In this document: piece after piece, positions 1 to 10,963 of the stretch
Position numbering within the stretch: position 1 is the stretch's first letter
How the letters are laid out: every line of letters begins with the position of its first letter
From: Sternotherus odoratus
Taxonomy: Eukaryota; Chordata; Testudines; Kinosternidae
Assembly: GCA_032164245.1 (NCBI GenBank)
Contig: JAVMKO010000003.1
Coordinates: 11,914,651-11,978,650 of the forward strand
Length of the DNA stretch: 64,000 bases
Direction: 5' to 3'
The notes under the pieces: generated by a model
What the model was told of the DNA's origin: nothing
The model's database searches: none
Seen by the model: the letters and a program-made list of their open reading frames with translations, nothing else
Translations under genes and position numbers: made by a program

Positions 1-419
1 TTTTTCTGAAAAGATTCTACCCAAACATTCACATTTGCTTCCACCTGAATGCCCTTTTACACCACAGGAGCCAGGTAAACTAACACGCCAATCCTGCAAT
101 GTACTGTGCACCTTTAACGCCCATTAAAATCAAGGCCCAGATTTCTAAAGGTATTTAGGCGTTGCAGTGCTTAGTGTTTTATTTAATTTTCAAAAGGGAT
201 TTCAATGGGATTTTCACTCCTAAATCAAAGAGCAACCAACTCCCATCATCTACATCTCAAGGCGGCAGATAGGGAAACACCCTAGCAATGCGGGTCAGCT
301 GCAAATATTCAATAAGCAGTGGCAGACCAAGTGTCAACATCTCTCAACAGAGCGTGGTGGGGTAGCTAGTGGTGCAGCTACCTCTATATTAAGACCTACG
401 ATTGCACAATTCTCTAAGG
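1..419. other. RCAN2 intron sequence, mostly unassigned
   Basis: No gene or complete element is visible. Bases about 131-245 look like a partial copy of the short palindromic repeat that is complete at 52854-52996 (shared start GCCCAGATTT, then a TATTTAGGC block). Confidence 0.4.
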
Positions 420-720
420 CAGTGTTTCCCAAAGCGTGGTACATGTACCCCTAGTGGTATGCGAAAGGGTTTCAAGGGGTACACAGCAGAATTTTTTATT
501 TTACTTTATCATAGGCTTTTTTTAGCAGCAGAAAATAATTCATTAAAATGTAATATATAAGAATGGTGTACACTTGTACAGTAGAAATACACACAGGTTT
601 ACATTGTAACTAATATAACACGTTCAGTTATCAAAATTATCTTTGCCGGAGAAGGGATACACCAGTAAGACAATTGTCACTAAAAGGGATACGCGAGTGT
701 TATAAATTTGGGAAACACTG
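420..720. mobile_element. Non-autonomous hAT transposon (301 bp)
   Basis: The ends are inverted repeats of 14 bp (CAGTGTTTCCCAAA at the left, its complement at the right). The flanks CTCTAAGG (412-419) and CTCTACGG (721-728) form an 8-bp target duplication with one mismatch. The 8-bp duplication and CAGTG end are hAT hallmarks. No transposase is encoded. Confidence 0.88.
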
Positions 721-728
721 CTCTACGG

Positions 729-1074
729 TTATTCTCAAGAGTTTGTAGAAATTTGCTGACCACCTTCGTGCAAGTCTGGCTGCCAGCAGTAAGCACAGTT
801 TGGGACCCCACAACAGATCATTTTCTTTATGATGCAGAGATTCAAAATATTCCCTCCTAATCCATGTTATTTACACTGGGTACATAAGACATCTTCACCT
901 TGGAAAAAAAAAAAAAAAGATACAAAAAACCACACCAAACAAATCAGTAAAGCTATACACATGGTAATTCCACTTGCAGAACCTCAACCAAGACTGCAGG
1001 CCAGTGCCTTTAGCTGGAAGCCTGTAACCCTTTCTGCTGCTAACTTGTTGGTGCTCTGGCCTGGGAACCCATCA
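729..1074. other. RCAN2 intron, no feature recognised
   Basis: Only an A-rich run near 903-918 stands out. Confidence 0.4.
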
Positions 1075-1082
1075 GACTAAAG

Positions 1083-1766
1083 CAGGGGTGGGCAAACTAT
1101 GGCCCGGAGGCCACATCCGGCCGTTCAGATGTTTTAATCTGGCCCTTGAGCTGCTGCCAAGGAGTGGAGTCTGGGGCTTGCCTCACTCTGGCACTCCAGC
1201 CGGGGGCTTGCCCCACTCCACACATGCTGTGGCTCCACACTGCTCCCGGAAGCAGCAGCATGTCCCCCCTCCAGCTCCTATGGGTGGGGGCAACCAGGGG
1301 CTTTGGCACACTGCCCCTGCCCCAAGCGCCTCCCGCCCGAGCTCCCTTTGGCTGGGAACCATGCCCAATGGTTGCTGCTGGAGTGGCACCCGAGGACAGG
1401 ACAGACCAGGCAGGGCACTGAGCTGACTGGCTGCGCCTCCACATAGGAGCCAGAGGGAGGACATGCCACTGTTTTCGGGAGCTGCTTGAGGTAAGCACCA
1501 CATGGAGCCTGCACCTCTGACCCTCCTCCTGTACCCCCAACCCCTCATCCCAAACCCCACCCGAGAGCCCATTTCCCCACTCAGAGCCCTCCCCCTCCAG
1601 CACTCCAATCCCTCTACCCGAGTCAGGAGCCACCTCTATCACCCTGAACTCTTCACTTCTGGCCTCATTTCTCACCCCAACCACCAATATCGTGAGCACT
1701 CATGGCCTGCCATATAATTTCCATACCCAGATGTGGCCCTTGGGCCAAAAAGTTTACTCACCCCTG
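1083..1766. mobile_element. Non-autonomous hAT transposon (684 bp)
   Basis: The left end is CAGGGGTGGGCAAACTATGG and the right end is the imperfect complement ending GTTTACTCACCCCTG. Flanks GACTAAAG and GCCTAAAG are an 8-bp target duplication with one difference. The inside is GC-rich with many spurious open frames but no transposase motif. The same end sequence recurs at 6904, 9082 and 19198. Confidence 0.88.
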
Positions 1767-1894
1767 GCCTAAAGCCATACCTTCCCCCCACCACACAGGC
1801 TCTCTGTTCTCCAGCATAAATAAGTTTTAGTCCTGGTCTTCCAGTTTTGTCCAGGTGCCTCCTCAGACAATTCCAATGAAAACCCATGTTGACT

Positions 1895-1997
1895 TAGGGT
1901 GACCAGACAGCAAAGGTGAAAAATCAGGACAGGGAGTGGGGGATAATATAAGCCTATATAAGAAAAAGACCCAAAAATCAGGTTATCTGGTCCCCTT
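1895..1997. mobile_element. Short inverted-repeat element (TAGGGTGACCAGA family)
   Basis: The copy starts TAGGGTGACCAGAC and ends with the near complement TATCTGGTCCCCTTG. A second copy with the same AAGACCCAAAAATCAGG core lies at 18205-18285. The transposon superfamily is not clear from these copies. Confidence 0.6.
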
Positions 1998-2868
1998 GTG
2001 TTCACTGGAGTCAACTTGTCAGAGATCCTCCATCCAGAAAAAAAGAGCTTAGTATGTGTAGCCACCCAAGTAACCTTAACTACCCGGCTGGGCATCCCTG
2101 CAACAGACAGCCAAGCCTAATCCCAGATAATTCTAGAACTATATCAGTTTTGTTTTAAAAACCAGCCTCCCTCTAACAATACCCCAATCTGTGTTTCCTA
2201 AGAAACAAGAATCACACACCTGCTGCACAACTTTTTCAACCACAAACCCTGCTGCAAAGCCATCAGGATTCTAGAGGATTTTAAAGGGTTCCAGTTCAGT
2301 TTTTCAAGCCTAATTATAGCACTATAAATATTTTCCAAATTTCCATGTAACTAGCATAGTTGAAGATCAGCAAAAATGAAACCAAGAGGGAAAGGAGAAG
2401 GAGGAGGGAATCGCCTTTTTCCACTTTCCCAGGTGAGAATTTACTTCAGATCAGAATTTAAAACATTTGTGAGCAATACAGGAAAGGCAGTAACATCACA
2501 GTAATGTGCTACCAGTGAGCAGAAGAAACATTCTTTCATGTGTTTAACTTTGCCATCTCCACCATGTCTGCAATGATGGTTGCTATGATACATGTGCCCA
2601 CACGTTTGGTGAGATTTGCACAATGTTAACAAAACCCAAAACCTTTTTATGCACTACAGTTGGCAGGCAAGTTTTATTTAAAGAGTCAAATATTGGGGCA
2701 GACTATTGTTGCCTGCCCCCAAAGGAAAAAAAAGACATCTGAAGTCTGTGCAAACATGATGAACATTTAAAAAATAGTTTCCACATAAGTAAAAACAAGC
2801 ACTGCACCATTGAAATGTTAAAAAATACTTTCCATACTTCACATGTAAGTGGAAACGTCACACCATAC
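1998..2868. other. RCAN2 intron downstream of the coding exon, no feature recognised
   Basis: This stretch follows the 2869 splice donor on the minus strand. I see no further RCAN2 exon here. The next coding exon would be expected to begin with the RNA-recognition-like region and is probably beyond the left edge. Confidence 0.45.
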
Positions 2869-3095
2869 CTTACTGTCCTCGCCTTCAAACACAGATTGGT
2901 GGACATTACAAGCGAAGAGAGAGTTTGGGAGATCATTGAAATCGGTTATTTCATGAAAATCTTCCTCTGTGAAACATCTCTTTATATCCTTGTCTCGGTC
3001 TACAGAGTAGAGTAGGAAAAGTCCCCCATCCTCCAGAATACAGCCATAGTGACCAGGGCCTCGCATTCCAAGAAAATACGATTCTCCCCTCATTC
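2869..3095 (-). CDS. RCAN2: RCAN2, first coding exon (regulator of calcineurin 2, N-terminus)
   Basis: RCAN proteins bind and modulate calcineurin, the calcium/calmodulin-dependent phosphatase that activates NFAT. This exon gives the first 75 residues, from ATG at 3093-3091 (MRGESYFLGMRG) to SVFEGEDSK. The stretch DLPNSLFACNVHQSVFE is characteristic of RCAN2 and precedes the RNA-recognition-like fold encoded by the next exon. On the minus strand the exon is bounded by a pyrimidine-rich acceptor (CATTAG before 3095) and a donor GTATGG after 2869, leaving phase 0. Two untranslated bases precede the ATG, so the rest of the 5' UTR must lie in an upstream exon, probably the one ending at 17424. 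This N-terminus belongs to one of the alternative RCAN2 isoforms (established for the family). No stop or frameshift is present. The gene continues past the left edge. Confidence 0.9.
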
Positions 3096-3317
3096 CTAAT
3101 GGCAAGGAGAAAAGATGATGGTTATTCTATAAGGCTTTTAAACCATACACACAAGTCTCTCCAGGAATTCTTAGTCCTAGAAGAGAGACTTTAAATCAAG
3201 TTCAATCTGAAAGTCACTTTTACTAGACAGCAATGCAATAGCTTGCACTGGAAACCTAGGACACTACCATCAACTTCAATGAGCTTCAAACCAAATTTTT
3301 TAGGACCATGTCTGCAT

Positions 3318-4180
3318 TATAAAATCATGGAAATGTAGGGCCAGAAGGGACTTCATGAGGTCATCTAGTACATCCCCCACACTGTGACATGACCAAGTAT
3401 TCCTAGGCCATCCCTAACAGATATATTTAAGAACAGGTTAGACAAACACTTAATGATGGGGATTTCCATAGCTTCCCTACCCTGTTTCCCTGAAAATAAG
3501 ACATCCCCCGAAAATAAGACCTACTTCCAGTTTTGCCTCTCGCTGTAATATAAGGCATCCCCCGAAAATAAGACTTCCCCTTTTTTATTCAACAATAAAT
3601 GTGTACCGTATTCTTCTTCATGGAAAAATAAGACATCCCCTGAAAATAAGACCTTTGGGAGCAAAAATTAATATAAGACACTGTCTTATTTTCAGGGAAA
3701 CATGGTAGTTACGTACTGAACTGGTTAACAATCCTTGTAGTTCGAAAGATTTTCCTAACATCTAACTTAAATCTGCCTTGTTGCAGATTAAGCCCGTTAC
3801 TTCTTGTCCTACCTTCACTGGACATGGAGAACAATCGATCCCTGTCTTCTTTATAAACAGTCCTTAACATATTTGAAGACTGTTACCAGGTTCCTCTCTC
3901 AATCTTCTGTTCTCAAAACTAAACATGCCCAGTTTTTTTAACCTTTACTTACAGATCAAGTTTTCTAAACCTATTATTTTCATTACTTTCCTCTGGATTC
4001 TCTCAAATTTGTCCACATCTCTCCTGGACTGTGATGGCCACTTCTCTTATTTATCAAGATAATTTTCAATTCCAACCCTGTCCTCCAAATAGTTTGCAAC
4101 CCCTCCCAGCTTGGGTCATCTGCAAATTTTATAGACACACTCTGCACTCTATTATCCAAATCATTAATGAAAAAATTGAC
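3318..4180 (-). mobile_element. CR1 LINE 3' fragment
   Basis: Read on the minus strand, it carries the end of the CR1 reverse transcriptase (FINDL then FADD-type motif near 4080-4165), a deletion, the region encoding the [12 protein letters not shown] tail, and the 3' UTR signature (CTAGATGACCTC, near 3345-3365). It is 5'-truncated and frameshifted, and is interrupted by the 3480-3705 element. Confidence 0.85.
3480..3705. mobile_element. Inverted-repeat MITE inserted in CR1, TA target
   Basis: The ends are near-perfect inverted repeats of about 25 bp built on TGTTTCCCTGAAAATAAGAC. TA flanks both sides (3478-3479 and 3706-3707), as for Tc1/mariner-type elements. The AAAATAAGAC motif is repeated internally. 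CR1 sequence resumes on both sides. Confidence 0.82.
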
Positions 4181-4199
4181 TAGCAGCCTAAAAGAGGCT

Positions 4200-4800
4200 T
4201 AACCATGTATCGAAACATGATAAAATTCTAGGACAGAACAAAATGATGGTCCATGCCCCAAGGAGCTTACGATCTAAGTACAACAAAGGAGACAACAGAG
4301 GGATACAGAGAGATTGATAGAGTACAAGAAAGCAACGAGACAGTGTTAGCCAGCATGATAAGCTGTGGTCTCGGCACACCAGTAGTCTAACTACTGTCAA
4401 ATTTTTTGTAGGCATCATGGCAATGGGGATTTTGGAGGAAGGATTTGAAGGAGAACAGTGGCGTAGTTTTCTGGATGTTTACAAGGAACTCCTCCAAAGC
4501 ACGAGGGGCAAGAAGGGAGAAAGCACACAGGTGCTTGTTTGAAAATGTAACAAGTGGGAGATAGAGGCTTGTCATCAGCCGATCAGAGGAGGGAGTCAAT
4601 CTCTCGATACAGAAGGAGAGTGAGGATATGCCATGAAGGGCCTTGAAAGTATAGAGATGGTTAGGGTCCCCTCCACTCTACAAAAATGAATGACCTTGTC
4701 ACTGGGTCGAGGGATAACTGTGCTGTAAGTGGGAACCCAATGATGGTGCATTGTAGTCTGGACTCCAGCTAGACAGAGGCAAAACTTCATAGTGCTAATG
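4200..4800. repeat. Unclassified dispersed repeat
   Basis: Bases about 4355-4460 align with 54375-54475: both run from a GGTC..GGCACACCAG-like block to GGCATCA.GGCA then GGATTTGAAGG-like sequence. No terminal structure or coding region is seen. It may be a fragment of a LINE or a non-coding interspersed repeat. Confidence 0.45.
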
Positions 4801-4825
4801 CATTACAACTTGCCTCTCCTTCTCA

Positions 4826-4848
4826 CATACACACACACACACACACTC
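4826..4848. repeat. (AC)n microsatellite
   Basis: A short run of about ten AC dinucleotides. Confidence 0.85.
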
Positions 4849-6815
4849 CTTCAAAAGAGAGGTTTGCAAACCAACAATTTTCAAAACTGATCTATAAAAT
4901 GAAAGATCTTTAAGGATGGTTCCAACAAATTAAAGTAAAAAAGCTAAAGCTCCTTAAAAAAATATTATAGAAAGGTTGAAGAGAGCAGTGCATATAGCTA
5001 AGACAACACTCTGTTATTCTACTATTTCCATATAGAATAAATTGCAGCCAAATTTAAGGTTTGCTGTAGAATACGTCCTGTTGTTCTAAACGCATTAACA
5101 CTTTCTTTAAAGGAGTTTTAATGAACACAGCCGGCTGGATATAGACTTGAGAACAGGGCTTTGGATCAGGCCCCAAAAGGAGGCATGCAGATGAATAATG
5201 ATTATACCCTTCAGATTACTGAAAACAATTATACTTGAAGACAACTGTATGCAAGTGTTGTAGAGAAATTATCTTTTCTGAAAGGAAGTGGTTAGAAGAC
5301 TACATTTACATAGTTTGTTCAGATGTTTTTGATTTGCCTGGTTCTCTAGCATACTACCGTACTTGCTGTTCCTTGTTAACATTCGTAAATACTGATGCAA
5401 CTAAAATTTTTAGGGTTAAATTCTTCCCAGGATTATACTGTGTGCAGCTCCACTGGGATATTTAGAAACAACAATCTCAATCAGTAACATGAACCCTACA
5501 GGCCCAATCTCTTATGGCTATACCCCTGGTATAATCCCACTGGCTTCACAGGCTTGCACAGCATACAAATTATCTGAGGTTAAAGAACTATCAAGAGTGG
5601 TTATCGATGGGAGCATATGACTGAAAGCCTTCATGTAGAAGAATCTAAAATCGCCCCCAAAAGTCTATCACTTTCCCAACTGCAAAGAAAGACTCTGCCG
5701 GCAGGGAGCTGCGGGCCCTTTTCTCTGCAGCAGAAAGAGGCTCCAGGAGTGGGGAATCAACAGGATATTACACTGCTAAAAATAGCAGTGTGGAAAGGGA
5801 GGCACTGCTTGAGTAAATACAGAGGCTTGTAGGGTACATACCCACAGGGTCCAGGAGTGTCTTTACCTAAGCAGTGCCTCAGCATCTATGCTGCTATTAA
5901 AGCTATTTGCATCCGTGCTACTGGGGAGATGGTGTCTATTATATATTCTCCATGCACAAAAAGGAGCATGCAGTGTAGATAGATGTACCTTCAGTGTAAA
6001 ACTGAAGGGGCCTCGAGCTAATTACTGTGCCAGGCACTGGATATAGACACATGCAGTTCTGGAACACTAGGGTCACACAGTCATACTCTGTAATGTTTGT
6101 ACTGAGTGGTGCCCAGTGGTACCAAAACCTGGTGTAGGTACCACCAGTGGTCAACATAACCTTTACCAATGGTCTGTGGGGAGCTAGCTGGTCACAAGGT
6201 CTTGGCTCGCCTTTGTTTACAGGTGCTAAATTACATTAAAAGGCAGCTAAAAATAGATTAAATATTTTCCTAGTATTACTGTTCCATGCAAGCAATTGCT
6301 ATGGTTTCCACAGAGATGTTGTGTGAGGGGAGGTGTCCCTGTAAGGGAGCAAAGGAATCAAATGTAATTATAGCAGTGTGTCAGATCCTAAGCCCCTCTT
6401 CTAATGAGCCATCCTGATGTCAGGTATTTGAGCCATGCATAGAGATGTGCAGAGATATTTTTTCTGAGTCACTCTAAGGTTAGAGTAGGTGTGTCCAATT
6501 AGCTCCAATTTAGGGTCTAAAGCAGAAGGAACAACAGCAAGACAGGAAGACAGATTTCTGCAAGGAAATCTTAGGGGTTGCCAAGCTTGGGGAGGAAACT
6601 GATGTTTGTTTTTTGTTGTTAATTAAGTTAGCAATAAGAGCAAACCCCATGAAGGGAATTATTGTTATATCAGGTACCACCAGGTTACTCGGTCTTCCAA
6701 GTTATTTTTCTCTGTTTGGGAGACAAAGTTCAGTTTTAGGAAGAAGTATGCTGCTGTTAGTTCTGTTATGCAAAATTCTATTCAGAGAGGTTGCTGTATG
6801 AGCAGTAGGAGAGCT
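4849..6815. other. RCAN2 intron, no feature recognised
   Basis: This is AT-rich, non-coding sequence. I found no exon-like reading frame with splice sites and no element ends. Confidence 0.4.
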
Positions 6816-6834
6816 TGTTACACATTGACAGACC

Positions 6835-7410
6835 CCCCTGGTCATCAGCAGGCAGGATCGAACCCCCGGGGACTTCTGGAGCTTAGTGCATGAGCCTCTA
6901 TAGCGGGGTGGGCAAACGTTTTGGCCCAAGGGCCACATCGGAGATGTAAAATTGTATGGAGGGCCTGGCCAGGGAAGGCTGTGCCTCCCTAAAGAGCCTG
7001 GTCCCACCTCTATCTGACCCCCTCCCACTTCCCTCCCTCTGACTGCACCCCTCAGAGTCCCCAACCCATCCAACCCCCCTGCTCCTTGTCCCCTGATCAC
7101 CCCATTCGGAGACCACTCCTCACCCTAACTGCCCCCAGGACCCCACCCCCTGTCCAAACCCCCTCCTCCCCCGTCCCCTGACTGCCCCCCAGGACTCCCT
7201 GCCCCTTATATAACCCCCGGCCCCCTTACAATGCTGCTCAGAGCAGGAGCTCAGACGGAGCTAGATGTGCTGCCATGCAGCCTCGCCCCCCCCGCAGTGT
7301 GTTGCCCATGCTGTGGCATGGCTCCCAGGAAGGGGGAGAGCTGGGGGAAGGGCCACCCCTGCTCTATAGCATGAGCTAAAAGCCAACTGGCTGTTAGCTA
7401 AGGCTATAGT
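6835..7410 (-). mobile_element. tRNA-derived SINE fragment, split by a hAT insertion
   Basis: The minus strand reads GGGTTCGATCCTGCC (near 6850-6865), a good RNA polymerase III B box. Beyond the hAT copy (6904-7361) it continues with GGCTTTTAGCTCATGC, an A-box-like tRNA 5' part. Removing the hAT and one target copy rejoins a tRNA-like body. Turtles carry tRNA-derived SINEs (established); the exact family is not assigned here. Confidence 0.62.
6904..7361. mobile_element. Non-autonomous hAT transposon (458 bp)
   Basis: The left end CGGGGTGGGCAAACG matches the 1083 family with one base lost, and the right end is CCACCCCTG. A perfect 8-bp target duplication CTCTATAG flanks it (6896-6903 and 7362-7369). 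It has inserted into a tRNA-derived SINE. Confidence 0.88.
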
Positions 7411-7757
7411 GCACACTCATTTTCTCTCTCTCTCTCTTTAAGTGATTTCAGTGCCGCTAGCTGGGATAGAACACCACACCCAGGAGGTGTGTGGGTTACA
7501 CTTGCTCTCTGCCTTGGTCTCCAATTGGAGTAAATTCTTAAGGCAGAGCTGGTCTCTGGGAACTGGCGGTCGGTGTTGGGTTGAGATTCCTGAGAAAGGA
7601 TTGTCCTGAATGTTTTATAACCACCTCCTTTCCAGGACTGGTGCTATAGATAAAACAAGGTACACTCAAAGTATATCCAGCCTCCGAGACACTGATTTCT
7701 TCTCCATTAAGAAGCCAGCCAGCAAGGCTCTGATATCAGCTGCAACAACAGGACAGA

Positions 7758-8621
7758 GTGGGAAGTGCACCTACACACAGAACTACAAATAGTTCTCAAA
7801 ACTACAATAGTTTCTCAAAACTACAATACCCACACAAGGAAATAAGGACACAGATCAACAGAGCCAGACGTGTACCCAGAAGCCTGCTGCTACAAGACAA
7901 GCCCAAGAAAAAAAACAACAGAACACCACTGGCCATCACCTACAGTCCTCAGTTAAAACCTTTGCAACGCATCATCAGTGACCTACAACCCATCCTGGAC
8001 AATAATCCCTCACTTTCAAAAGCCTTGGGAGGAAGGCCAGTCCTGGCACACAGACAACCTGCCAACCTTAAACAAATTCTCAACAGCAACAGCACACTGC
8101 ACCACAATAACTCCAACTCAGGAACCAATCCATGCAACAAACCTCGATGCCAACTCTGCCCACATATCTACACCAGCAACACCATCACAGGACCTAACCA
8201 GATCAACCATACCATCACTGGCTCATTCACCTGTACATCAACCAATGTCATATATGCCATTATATGCCACCAGTGTCCCTCTGCTATGTACATCGGCCAA
8301 ACTGGACAGTCCCTACGAAAAAGGATAAATGCACACAAATCAGATATTAGGAATGGCAATATACAAAAACCTGTAGGGGAACACTTCAACCTGCCTGGAC
8401 ACACTATTACAGATTTAAAGGTCACCATTCTGCAGAAAGGGAACTTCAGATCCAGACTGCAAAGAGAGACTGCAGAGCTTCAATTCATTTGCAAATTCAG
8501 CTCACACACTTTGGGATTGAACGGGGATCTACAATGGTTGGCTCATTACAGACATTGTTTCTCATCTCTCCATGTCCACACACCCCATTCAAATGCTAGA
8601 CGAATAATCCACACTCCCTGA
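7758..8621 (+). pseudogene. Penelope-like GIY-YIG endonuclease fragment
   Basis: GIY-YIG domains of Penelope-like elements nick DNA for target-primed insertion. The open frame gives 287 residues, but homology probably begins near 7820, and no proper ATG marks a start. A Cys-rich patch (NPCNKPRCQLCPHI) precedes the nuclease. The GIY-YIG core is visible as VIYAIICHQCPSAMYIGQT. The helix with the catalytic Arg follows (LRKRINAHKSDI), and the likely metal-binding Glu lies in QRETAELQF. No stop interrupts the domain, so the endonuclease part looks intact. The upstream reverse transcriptase is absent, so the element cannot retrotranspose by itself. I treat it as a dead 5'-truncated copy, although a short endonuclease-only protein cannot be excluded. 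Confidence 0.85.
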
Positions 8622-8732
8622 TCGGAGATAACAAGCTGGCTCAGCTTAATTGGACTAACCTTTTCACCTCCCCCCTGGCTCTTACCTACTTTTCTATAAC
8701 TGCCTGTTTGTGAACACTTCTACTGCCTGCAT

Positions 8733-8765
8733 CCGACGAAGTGGGTATTAGCCCACGAAAGCTCA
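8733..8765 (+). ncRNA. Hammerhead-ribozyme-like core in Penelope tail
   Basis: The order is CCGACGA, one extra A, a 5-bp stem GTGGG/CCCAC with loop TATTAG, then GAAA and a tiny AGC/GCT hairpin. This matches the hammerhead core (consensus CTGANGA ... GAAA) with one C for T. A very short stem III is known for hammerheads of Penelope-like elements. A convincing stem I is not seen, so activity is unproven. Confidence 0.5.
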
Positions 8766-8909
8766 TGCTTCAAAACTTTATAGTTAGTCTTTAAGGTGCC
8801 ACAGGACTTTGTTAACTCTACACACAGAAGTCTTCCCACAAACACATGGACATCCTTAAAAATTGTATGCAAAGATGTTTTAAATCTCTGTGTCTGCTCA
8901 AAAACTTCT

Positions 8910-8965
8910 CTCTCAACACCAGAAGCTGGTCCAATAAAAGATTCACCTTGTCTATCTAATATCCT
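8910..8965 (-). repeat. Fragment of Penelope-like tail repeat (62.6-kb family)
   Basis: The sequence GGTCCAATAAAAGAT followed by ACCTTGTCT is the complement of part of the repeat at 62555-62665. Confidence 0.6.
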
Positions 8966-9081
8966 TGATGACTGTATAACCCAGGCCTGCTTTGTTCCCC
9001 TCTAGTGATGCCTAGGCCAGCTAGAGATTGGTGAGCCTGCTAAATCCTGACTAACAGAACAATATATTTTATCTCATGCAT

Positions 9082-9200
9082 TGGGGGAGGGGGTGGGCAA
9101 ACTTTTTGGAGGGCCACATGAGGTTGTGAAACAGTACGGAGGGCTGATTGGGGAGGCACAGGAATTTGCATGTCATCTGATTGGCTAATAGATAACATAT
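9082..9200. mobile_element. hAT fragment (GGGTGGGCAAAC family)
   Basis: The left end GGGGGTGGGCAAACTTTTTGG and the following GGGCCACATGAGG match the 1083 and 6904 family. No right terminus was found. Confidence 0.65.
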
Positions 9201-10380
9201 TGACTCAGTTGTAGCCAATTAGTATGCGCATGTGTGATTTGATTTGTCAACCTTTGATTTGTCAGCCCTTGTTCCAAAATGAGTTTTCTTGGCCTCCAGG
9301 AAATAAGTAGAAGAATTTACTAACTCTTCTAATGACTTCTCAGCCATTCACAAGCTGAGATTTTCCCATTGATGTAACCCTACGAATAATGTCATGATGC
9401 TGGTCTATGTTTATAACAAAAAGATTTTGTGGTTATCTAACATCTGTTTTATTTTAGTATTTACTCACCAATTAAATCCATTTATCACCTCAGACAAACG
9501 TGTGCCAGAAACATTTGCTTGCCAATAATTCTGTCAAAGCATTTAAAAATAATACCATACAAGTATTTACAGCTCATGATGTCATCAGAAAATTTCTCTC
9601 CCCCCAAAAAAGAGAATTACAAGCATATAAATTATCACTGCTGTACATCAAACTGGTTATGTTTAAGCAGGTATATTGGTATAATATGATAACTGGGCCA
9701 CAATCTGACTTACGCTAAAGCCCCATTCTACTACTTCTGTCAAAATTTATTTAGTACCACTTTACACAACTCTGAAAATGTAAAGGCCTGTAAGGCTGCT
9801 GGCCAGTCCCACAAGCCCATGAAGGGGACTCACCTAGAATCTTTCAGACTATTCCTCTGGCCCATCCTTTTATTCTTCAAACACAAAACTTAGGCAAAAC
9901 ACCAAAACAAAGCTGTTCTTCAGCCTGCCACAGCTCCAAAGGGCTTTTCCCCTTTCTGCTCTCAGTGTCAAAAAGAAGGTTTTTCTTCCTTTCAATTCCC
10001 CTGCATGGAACCCATCTCATTCCTGGAGCTACTTTCCACCTGAACTTGTTCACCCCTTTCTATAAAGTACCGGACCCCTACCCAGTCCTCTGATCATCCA
10101 AGTAGGCTGGTGGCCCCAGAACTCCTGACGCTTAAAGAGGCAGACCACCCTATTACTACAGGGCCTTAGTGTAAGTGGGAATCAGACCCATTATATTTTA
10201 AAAAATAATAATACAATTAATTCAAAAGTGGCCCCAAATTTAGCTTTTATTTAAACAAGCTTTTACAAATACCTAAGATAACAAAAATGATACTTGAATA
10301 ATTATTCAGAGTTCCATAGGAGTTGTTTACTGAAAAACAGCCTCAAATGTAATGATCCAAGCACAGTGATGTTATAACAC
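9201..10380. other. RCAN2 intron, no firm feature
   Basis: No exon is seen. Bases about 9780-10170 have LTR-like composition and a TATAAAG at about 10062, but I could not find LTR ends. Confidence 0.35.
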
Positions 10381-10545
10381 AAGGGTTCCCAAACCTGTTC
10401 CGTCGCTTAGCCAGGGTAAGCCCCTGGCTTTCCGCAAGATGTTTTGTTTACTCGAGTGGCCATAGGTTCAGTCGCTCGCAGCTCTTTCTGGCTGCGGTTC
10501 ACCATTCCCAGCCAATGGAAACTGCGCTTCTTCCTACAGTTCCCA
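10381..10545. mobile_element. hAT-like fragment
   Basis: It begins AAGGGTTCCCAAACCTGTTCC, a hAT-type terminus, and runs into the GGTTCACCATTCCCAGCCAATGG-type interior. The right end is missing. Confidence 0.5.
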
Positions 10546-10597
10546 TACTCCAATACATACTACAGGTTATATTAAATATTAATTAAATCTTATAGTA

Positions 10598-10961
10598 CAG
10601 TAAAACCTCCATTTAACGGACTAATTCGGGCGAGGGGGTGTCCGTTAAATCAAAAAGTCCGTTATTTAATCAAAAAAAAACCGAGCTGTCGGAGCAGCAG
10701 CCTGCCTGTTGCTGGGACCCGGGCGGCAGCCGGGAACCATCAGCCAGCCCGCCCGCTTGTGGGACTCGGGCGGGAGACGGCAGCCCGCCCGCAGCCGGGA
10801 GCCGGCAGCCAGCCTGCCCGCTGCCTGGACCCGGGCGGCAGCTGGGAGCCGGCAGCCAGCCCGCGAGAAATGGATTTCAGATGCATCAGACTTGCTCAGA
10901 AATTTTGTCCGTTGCATCAGAAGTCCGTTAAATCGAGGTCCGTTAAATCGAGGGTTTACTG
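10598..10961. mobile_element. Tigger/pogo-type MITE (364 bp)
   Basis: The ends are CAGTAAAACCTCCATTTAAC and a right end GTTAAATCGAGGGTTTACTG, flanked by TA on both sides (10596-10597, 10962-10963). The core is GC-rich and imperfectly repeated. TA target and CAGTAAAACC-type ends fit the Tc1/mariner (Tigger) group. Confidence 0.85.
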
Positions 10962-10963
10962 TA

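Larger units (their letters stand above)
7641..8825 (+). mobile_element. Penelope-like retroelement, 3' part
   Basis: It holds the C-terminal linker and GIY-YIG endonuclease of a Penelope-like element, then a 3' tail with a hammerhead-like core (8733-8765) and the sequence AGTCTTTAAGGTGCCACAGG. That tail recurs as both arms of the palindrome at 14216-14426. The reverse transcriptase is missing, so the copy is 5'-truncated. The left boundary is uncertain. Confidence 0.85.

Noticed and set aside
1097..1699. 200-codon minus-strand open frame
   Set aside because: It lies wholly inside a hAT element with defined ends, is GC-rich and low complexity, and has no transposase motif.
6850..6870. A functional tRNA gene
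   Set aside because: Only a B box and a displaced A-box-like part are present, split by a transposon, and no full cloverleaf forms. A SINE explains it better.
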